Shown: positions 15,721 through 19,673 of the stretch, one piece after another
How positions within the stretch are numbered: the stretch's first letter is position 1
Layout: every line of letters starts with the position of its first letter
Assembly (NCBI GenBank): GCA_002712335.1
Contig: PATI01000048.1
Location: 1-19,673 of the forward strand
DNA from: Rhodospirillaceae bacterium
GTDB lineage: Bacteria > Pseudomonadota > Alphaproteobacteria > MPNO01 > UBA2964
DNA length: 19,673 bases
Direction: 5' to 3'
Notes under the pieces: generated by a model
Databases searched by the model: none
What the model was told of the DNA's origin: nothing
The model's input: the letters and a program-made list of their open reading frames with translations, nothing else
Made by a program: the position numbers and the translations under genes

Positions 15721-16122
15721 TTGCTTCGAAAGGCCAGAATTCGTCACACGGCATTGAGGGTCCGCGACCTCGAAGAATCAATCCATTTTTACACTAGATA
15801 TTTAGGTATGAAGGTTACGCGGCGACGTACCAACCAGAAACGTGGTCACCATGCTGCATATGTTGCATATGGAAATGAAGCTAACAATCATGCCATCGAG
15901 TTGGTTCAGGAATTTGCGACTTCAGTAAGATTTGAAATCGGAAACTCATACTGGCACCTCAACTTCAGCCTCCCTGACATGATGGCAATATGTGCCCGTA
16001 TGAAAAAAGATGGTATAGAGTTTGTTGAAGATCCCACTCCTATGGCGACAAACGAGAACTACCACATTGCCTTCATAAAGGATCCTGATGGTTACGAAGT
16101 GGAGTTAACCGACTACCCCTAA
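15721..16122 (+). CDS. VOC superfamily protein, lactoylglutathione lyase/ring-cleavage dioxygenase-like
   Basis: 133 residues, a single vicinal-oxygen-chelate unit of the size of bacterial glyoxalase I. Seen: the first metal histidine in RIRHTALRVRDLEESIHFYTRYLGMKVTRR, glutamate in HAIELVQEF, histidine in SYWHLNFSLPD, and the C-terminal glutamate in IKDPDGYEVELTDYP, so a 2-His-2-Glu set is present. Glyoxalase I and small extradiol-like VOC enzymes cannot be separated from sequence alone; the fold around ARIRHTALRV and FYTRYLGMK is closest to GloA. The start is TTG; 15721 is preferred over the TTG at 15703 because of the AGGGA site. It is the last gene of the molybdenum hydroxylase run, 31 bases after the small subunit, and ends tail to tail with the HpaB gene, overlapping it by four bases. 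Confidence 0.82.
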   Translation: MLRKARIRHTALRVRDLEESIHFYTRYLGMKVTRRRTNQKRGHHAAYVAYGNEANNHAIELVQEFATSVRFEIGNSYWHLNFSLPDMMAICARMKKDGIEFVEDPTPMATNENYHIAFIKDPDGYEVELTDYP

Positions 16123-17597
16123 GACTGTTTAGGCAATTCCTTCTCCCACCTATCCAGTAACGAGGTGATACGGTCGATAGAGGAAGTTATTTCAAAAGAC
16201 TTCGCATAAGATGCTGACGAACGGACCGGGTCACCGGCGAAATAGCGTTCGTAGAGCTGCTGGCGTCCCGAAAAACTTGTAAGAGCAGCATCACAAGCCA
16301 GGCGAAATAAACGAATACGCTGGTGAGAATCAATGTTGGCAGCTTGAAAATATTTTTCTATTTCAGGCGCCAGTTCGCTATCCAGCATTTTAAAGGATGG
16401 CACCATAAACATACCCCCCGCCCCTATGGTCTGAATTATTTCACAGGCACGCCGAAATTGAGGAGGAAACATAAATTTAACTGTTTGTAATGCTTCACGC
16501 CTAGGTACCACAGTTCCTCCTGGACCCGAGAAACAGTCTATTTCACTTGTTCTAATGCAAGCTTCTACCCATTCGGTAACATGAATAAGCTCTGCCAGCA
16601 TATTTTGAATATGCAAGAACTCATCAACCTTTGTTGATCGAGCAATCGTAAAAGCTAAATCACGCATGAATTCTGATTTACTTAAATCTTTAGTAGCAAA
16701 CTGGTGGGATGTATGGGTATGAGTGTGTGTGTTCCGTTGGGCGTTATTATAAACGTCGATATCCCGATAGATAAAAGTTCGCTCCCATGGAACCAGCACA
16801 TTATCAAACAAAATCATACAATCGCTATCATCAAAGTGATTGGCTAACGGAAAGTCCATAGGAGACCCGGCGTTCTGGTGCACTACAGAGGGTCTTGCTA
16901 TTAATTTAAGTCCCGGTGTAGAAACTGGAATTACAAACCCAAAGGCATGTGATTTTGCTTCCTCCACATCACTCAACGGATAAGATGGTGCCGGCATCAC
17001 GACAATTTCATCTGCTATAGCTGCTAACGTTGCCAACATACGGACGCCATTGATTACAAAACCTTTATCGTTGTCAGAGATGACCCTCGCTGCAATATCC
17101 TTGATTTGAGCATCAGGGGCTCGCGACCTGTCAACTTGCGGGCTAACAAGAGCATGGGTTGTCACAACATCATTTTCACGAGCAAACTCATAATAACTAG
17201 CAACGTTCTCACCAAACTTGCTTTTCTCTGAGTCAAATGCCGAAGAAGCTGCTCCATAGGCGGACAACATGACATTCATAAAATCCGGACTTCGGCCAAA
17301 CATCCCACATGTGTAATCACTCCAAATTTTAAACATATGCCGACGACGTTTAAGATCTTCGGTCGATGTTGGCTGCAAGAATGACAAGCTGACAGGGTCA
17401 CCGGTTTTGGGTGATGAATAAGTCATCTCATCCAACATTTCCGGCCTACTTTGGAGGTCACATAGTTCGGCCATTGTCCTGGCTCCACCAGAGAACCGAG
17501 CATCTTTAGTTACATCTTTTACTCGTTCCCCGTCGCACCAAACCTCACGGTCATCGCGAATTCCGTCAAGATATTGTGCCCCATTCCTAATACCCAT
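16119..17597 (-). CDS. HpaB-family FADH2-dependent aromatic monooxygenase (4-hydroxyphenylacetate 3-hydroxylase-like)
   Basis: 492 residues with the acyl-CoA-dehydrogenase-like HpaB fold from end to end: NGAQYLDGIRDDREVWCDGERV (5-26), GRSPDFMN (101-108), THALVSPQVDRS (147-158), GVRMLATLAAIADEI, FDNVLVPWERTFIYRD (264-279), SHQFATKDLSKSEF and GAGGMFMVPS. HpaB enzymes put one O atom ortho to a phenol OH using FADH2 from a separate reductase (HpaC), not seen here. Of the substrate-contacting residues known for HpaB (Arg100, Tyr104, His142), the counterparts are Arg102, Phe106 and His148; Tyr to Phe suggests a changed substrate. Residues 289-299 are an unusual Thr-His repeat. The cluster-binding cysteines of 4-hydroxybutyryl-CoA dehydratase are lacking. 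An AGGTGAGG site precedes the ATG. It follows the ADP-forming CoA ligase subunits by 74 bases. Confidence 0.9.
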   Translation of the reverse strand: MGIRNGAQYLDGIRDDREVWCDGERVKDVTKDARFSGGARTMAELCDLQSRPEMLDEMTYSSPKTGDPVSLSFLQPTSTEDLKRRRHMFKIWSDYTCGMFGRSPDFMNVMLSAYGAASSAFDSEKSKFGENVASYYEFARENDVVTTHALVSPQVDRSRAPDAQIKDIAARVISDNDKGFVINGVRMLATLAAIADEIVVMPAPSYPLSDVEEAKSHAFGFVIPVSTPGLKLIARPSVVHQNAGSPMDFPLANHFDDSDCMILFDNVLVPWERTFIYRDIDVYNNAQRNTHTHTHTSHQFATKDLSKSEFMRDLAFTIARSTKVDEFLHIQNMLAELIHVTEWVEACIRTSEIDCFSGPGGTVVPRREALQTVKFMFPPQFRRACEIIQTIGAGGMFMVPSFKMLDSELAPEIEKYFQAANIDSHQRIRLFRLACDAALTSFSGRQQLYERYFAGDPVRSSASYAKSFEITSSIDRITSLLDRWEKELPKQS

Positions 17598-17671
17598 TGC
17601 CTCACCTTTATAAAAACTTTTTTTTTAGATACTATCCCGGGGTAAGTTTTTTGAGCAATTACATCACTTTT

Positions 17672-19063
17672 TTAACGGCTCCGCATATTCGTACGACATT
17701 TAGCCAAGATAGACAAAACCTCAAAAGGCTCCTCAACTTGCATATAACAAGGTATACCCATTGGTTCGAGATATTCTTTGGCAGCTACATTATGTTTATG
17801 TTCACCCATGAAGGTTACATAAACTGGCTTAGTTGGATATTTCTTTGAAATTTCTGCCAAAAATTTTAACTTAGGAATTCCGGTTTCTGAAGTCAGCATC
17901 ATGATTACGACAGTGGCATCAATATTTCGATCGGCTAGGACAGCATCCAACGCATCGCCGTACGCTTTTTCATAACCCACCAATCCAACACTCCCAAAGA
18001 TATCCACCGGATTACGCATGCGAATAAATGGTGGAGCGTATTTTTGGAGTCTTTTTCTTGTCTTTTCTTCTAGTGTTGGAACTTCCATATCAAGAGATCG
18101 ACAAATATCAGTGAGACAAACGGTAAAGGCTCCAGAAGGAGATAAAAAGGAAACTCGATTGCCGCGAGGTAAACTTTGTTTGTCTAGGGCCTTCGCTAAA
18201 TGAAATAATTGGGAGTATTTGTGTAACCGTGTAACTCCCGACTGGTCTATTGCTCCATCAACGACCCGCCCATCTGCTGCCAATGACCCTGTATGCGCCA
18301 CCGCCGCCTGTGCCCCCGCATCTGATGCACCGCCCTTTAAAAGAAAAACCGGTTTTTGAATCGACACTCTTCGTGCCACACGTAAAAATCTTTTTGGGTT
18401 TTTTATACTTTCAAGATAGAGAAAAATAGATTTCGTATCCTGATCCCGTCCAAAAAACTCCAGTAAATCACATTCATCAACATCCACTTTATTACCAAGG
18501 CCGCAAGAACGTGCAATTCCAAAGTTTTCTGCAGACATAATATGGCGTAAAGATATTCCACAAAAATTACCGGTTTGAGTTATATACGAAACCGAACCAC
18601 GCGGAATTTTTCCTAATGGAAAAAAACTGGAGGTATATGCTGATGGTACCGATACATGGCCTGTGGTATTAGGACCTAGGACGCGCGCACCTGACTCCTT
18701 GATTGCTTCAATCAATTCGTCCTGAAGAGCTTCTCCTACCTGATCAACTTCGGAAAACCCGCTAGCTGCCAACACGATTGCTTTGACCCCTTTTTTACCA
18801 AGTGACTTGACGGTTTCAGGAGCAAGGGATGCTGGCAGAGTTATTACGGCCTGATCAATGTTTGCCGGCAGTTCATCGACGGATTTATAAACTTTAAATC
18901 CTTCGATTTCACCTCCTCGGGGGTTAACAAGGTATACATCACCGCTAAACCCCAAGTCTTTTATATTTTTTACAACTACATTTCCAGGCTTACCCGTCGT
19001 GGAAGATGCGCCAATCACGCATATACTTTTGGGAGAAAAGAATTTATCGAAGACATCTACCAT
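17672..19063 (-). CDS. ADP-forming acyl-CoA synthetase, alpha subunit (CoA-binding domains)
   Basis: 463 residues: CoA-binding Rossmann domain (FFSPKSICVIGASSTTGKPGN, 8-28), succinyl-CoA ligase-like domains (GPNTTGHVSV at 130-139; SYITQTGNFCGISLR at 159-173), and the phosphohistidine segment AAVAHTGSLAADG with His257, the family's catalytic histidine. Such enzymes convert acyl- or aryl-CoA, ADP and Pi to acid, CoA and ATP, or run in reverse to activate acids. The ATG at 19063 is preferred since the protein then starts MVDVFDKFFSPKSI as in relatives, and it follows the beta stop by one base (TGATATG); in-frame starts at 19093 and 19105 would overlap the beta gene. No strong ribosome-binding site precedes it, so it probably relies on reinitiation after beta. 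The acyl substrate is unknown. Confidence 0.9.
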   Translation of the reverse strand: MVDVFDKFFSPKSICVIGASSTTGKPGNVVVKNIKDLGFSGDVYLVNPRGGEIEGFKVYKSVDELPANIDQAVITLPASLAPETVKSLGKKGVKAIVLAASGFSEVDQVGEALQDELIEAIKESGARVLGPNTTGHVSVPSAYTSSFFPLGKIPRGSVSYITQTGNFCGISLRHIMSAENFGIARSCGLGNKVDVDECDLLEFFGRDQDTKSIFLYLESIKNPKRFLRVARRVSIQKPVFLLKGGASDAGAQAAVAHTGSLAADGRVVDGAIDQSGVTRLHKYSQLFHLAKALDKQSLPRGNRVSFLSPSGAFTVCLTDICRSLDMEVPTLEEKTRKRLQKYAPPFIRMRNPVDIFGSVGLVGYEKAYGDALDAVLADRNIDATVVIMMLTSETGIPKLKFLAEISKKYPTKPVYVTFMGEHKHNVAAKEYLEPMGIPCYMQVEEPFEVLSILAKCRTNMRSR

Positions 19064-19064
19064 A

Positions 19065-19673
19065 TCAAGAAGAGTTTCCAACTGAAGTCTCATCAGAAAG
19101 CACAATTAACGCATCAACAGCGATAGGCCTTGTACCCCTTATAATCAGGGGATTTATATCAATTTCTTCTATGTTGGGGTGATCAAGAGCAATCTGCCCA
19201 ACTGCCATTAAAGCATGACACAGGATATCCCTATCTACTGCTGGCATTCCACGCACCTCATCAAGAATTTTAGTTCCTCTTATAGACCTCAACATATCCC
19301 GGGCATCCTTTTTACGAAGAGGGGCAATACGAAATGTCACATCCTGTAATATTTCAGTAAAAATCCCTCCGAGCCCAAACATTACCGCGGGTCCGAAGGA
19401 AGGGTCACGGTGCATCCCAATCATTACTTCCCTAGAACCAGAAACCATTTCCTGAACTAAGTAATCCCCTGTGTAACTCTTACCAGCTCTCTTTTTAAGT
19501 AACTTGAATGCATCTACTAAAGCTGACTGTGATGCCAGGTTGACTGCTATCAGGCCCTTCTCTGTTTTGTGGGCCTCATCGGCAGAACAGGCTTTTAAAA
19601 CTACAGGATACTTAACCTTCTTTGCTGCGGCCTTAGCTTCTGATTGAGATGATACCAATATTTCGCGGCTAAT
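19065..19673 (-). CDS. ADP-forming acyl-CoA synthetase, beta subunit (ATP-grasp; 5' end outside window)
   Basis: The frame is open to the window edge, where it reads ISREILVSSQSEAKAAAKKV; 202 residues are present and only a short N-terminal part is likely missing, since free beta subunits run to roughly 230-240 residues. Seen: ATP-grasp lysine region YPVVLKACSADEAHKTEKGLI, QEMVSGSREVMIGMHRDPSFGP, FGLGGIFTEILQDVTFRIAPL, and the C-terminal EEIDINPLIIRG, all conserved in ATP-grasp acyl-CoA synthetases. It holds the nucleotide site and works with the alpha subunit encoded directly downstream. Separate subunits with beta first differ from the single fused chain found in many bacteria. It is the first visible gene of a minus-strand run ending with the HpaB-like gene. 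Confidence 0.92.
   Translation of the reverse strand: MSREILVSSQSEAKAAAKKVKYPVVLKACSADEAHKTEKGLIAVNLASQSALVDAFKLLKKRAGKSYTGDYLVQEMVSGSREVMIGMHRDPSFGPAVMFGLGGIFTEILQDVTFRIAPLRKKDARDMLRSIRGTKILDEVRGMPAVDRDILCHALMAVGQIALDHPNIEEIDINPLIIRGTRPIAVDALIVLSDETSVGNSS

Noticed and set aside
16119..17597. 4-hydroxybutyryl-CoA dehydratase
   Set aside because: The cysteines that bind the 4Fe-4S cluster in that enzyme have no counterparts here, while HpaB motifs are clear.
17597..17848. Plus-strand frame of 83 codons (hydrophobic, F-rich) over the HpaB/CoA-ligase junction
   Set aside because: Mostly antisense to the conserved alpha-subunit gene, with no family match; the hydrophobic look arises from A+T-rich sequence.

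Overview
The window is a dense, moderately A+T-rich bacterial catabolic region: 16 protein genes, no gap longer than about 200 bases, and no tRNA, rRNA, CRISPR array, insertion sequence or transcriptional regulator that I can see. Protein similarity (YajQ, a benzoate-CoA-ligase-type enzyme, split CoxL/M/S molybdenum hydroxylase, a 4,5-dihydroxyphthalate decarboxylase-like protein) suggests a proteobacterium, perhaps a free-living marine or soil alphaproteobacterium. That placement is by eye only.

Layout. (1) 1-575: 3' part of a TauD/TfdA dioxygenase gene on +, cut by the window edge. (2) 625-1925, minus: a PcaD-like alpha/beta hydrolase followed by yajQ. (3) 2057-7199, plus: UbiD-type decarboxylase, glutamine-synthetase-like ligase, and Rieske ring-hydroxylating dioxygenase large and small subunits. 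(4) 7270-11214, minus: benzoate-CoA-ligase-like enzyme, GFA-type zinc protein and Pht5-like protein, then a DsbA-family thiol oxidoreductase with its own likely promoter. (5) 11417-16122, plus: a CoxL-CoxG fusion, CoxM and CoxS subunits of a molybdenum hydroxylase, and a VOC/glyoxalase protein. (6) 16119-19673, minus: beta (partial) and alpha subunits of an ADP-forming acyl-CoA synthetase, then an HpaB-family monooxygenase whose stop codon overlaps that of the VOC gene.

How they may work together. Nearly all the enzymes belong to families that handle aromatic or heteroaromatic acids: decarboxylation (UbiD, Pht5-like), N-glutamylation (GS-like), dihydroxylation (Rieske), CoA activation (AMP- and ADP-forming ligases), hydroxylation with water (Mo-enzyme), hydroxylation with O2 (HpaB) and lactone hydrolysis (PcaD-like). 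The most suggestive set is UbiD - GS-like - Rieske alpha/beta. In known aniline pathways (tdn/atd clusters) a GS-like enzyme makes gamma-glutamylanilide before or alongside the aniline dioxygenase; here a decarboxylase stands in front of that pair, as would suit an aminobenzoate-type substrate. The second notable object is the single-chain CoxL-CoxG protein with a xanthine-dehydrogenase-type, not CO-dehydrogenase-type, active-site loop. Missing from the window are a reductase or ferredoxin for the Rieske enzyme, a flavin reductase for HpaB, UbiX for the prenylated flavin of UbiD, and any regulator.
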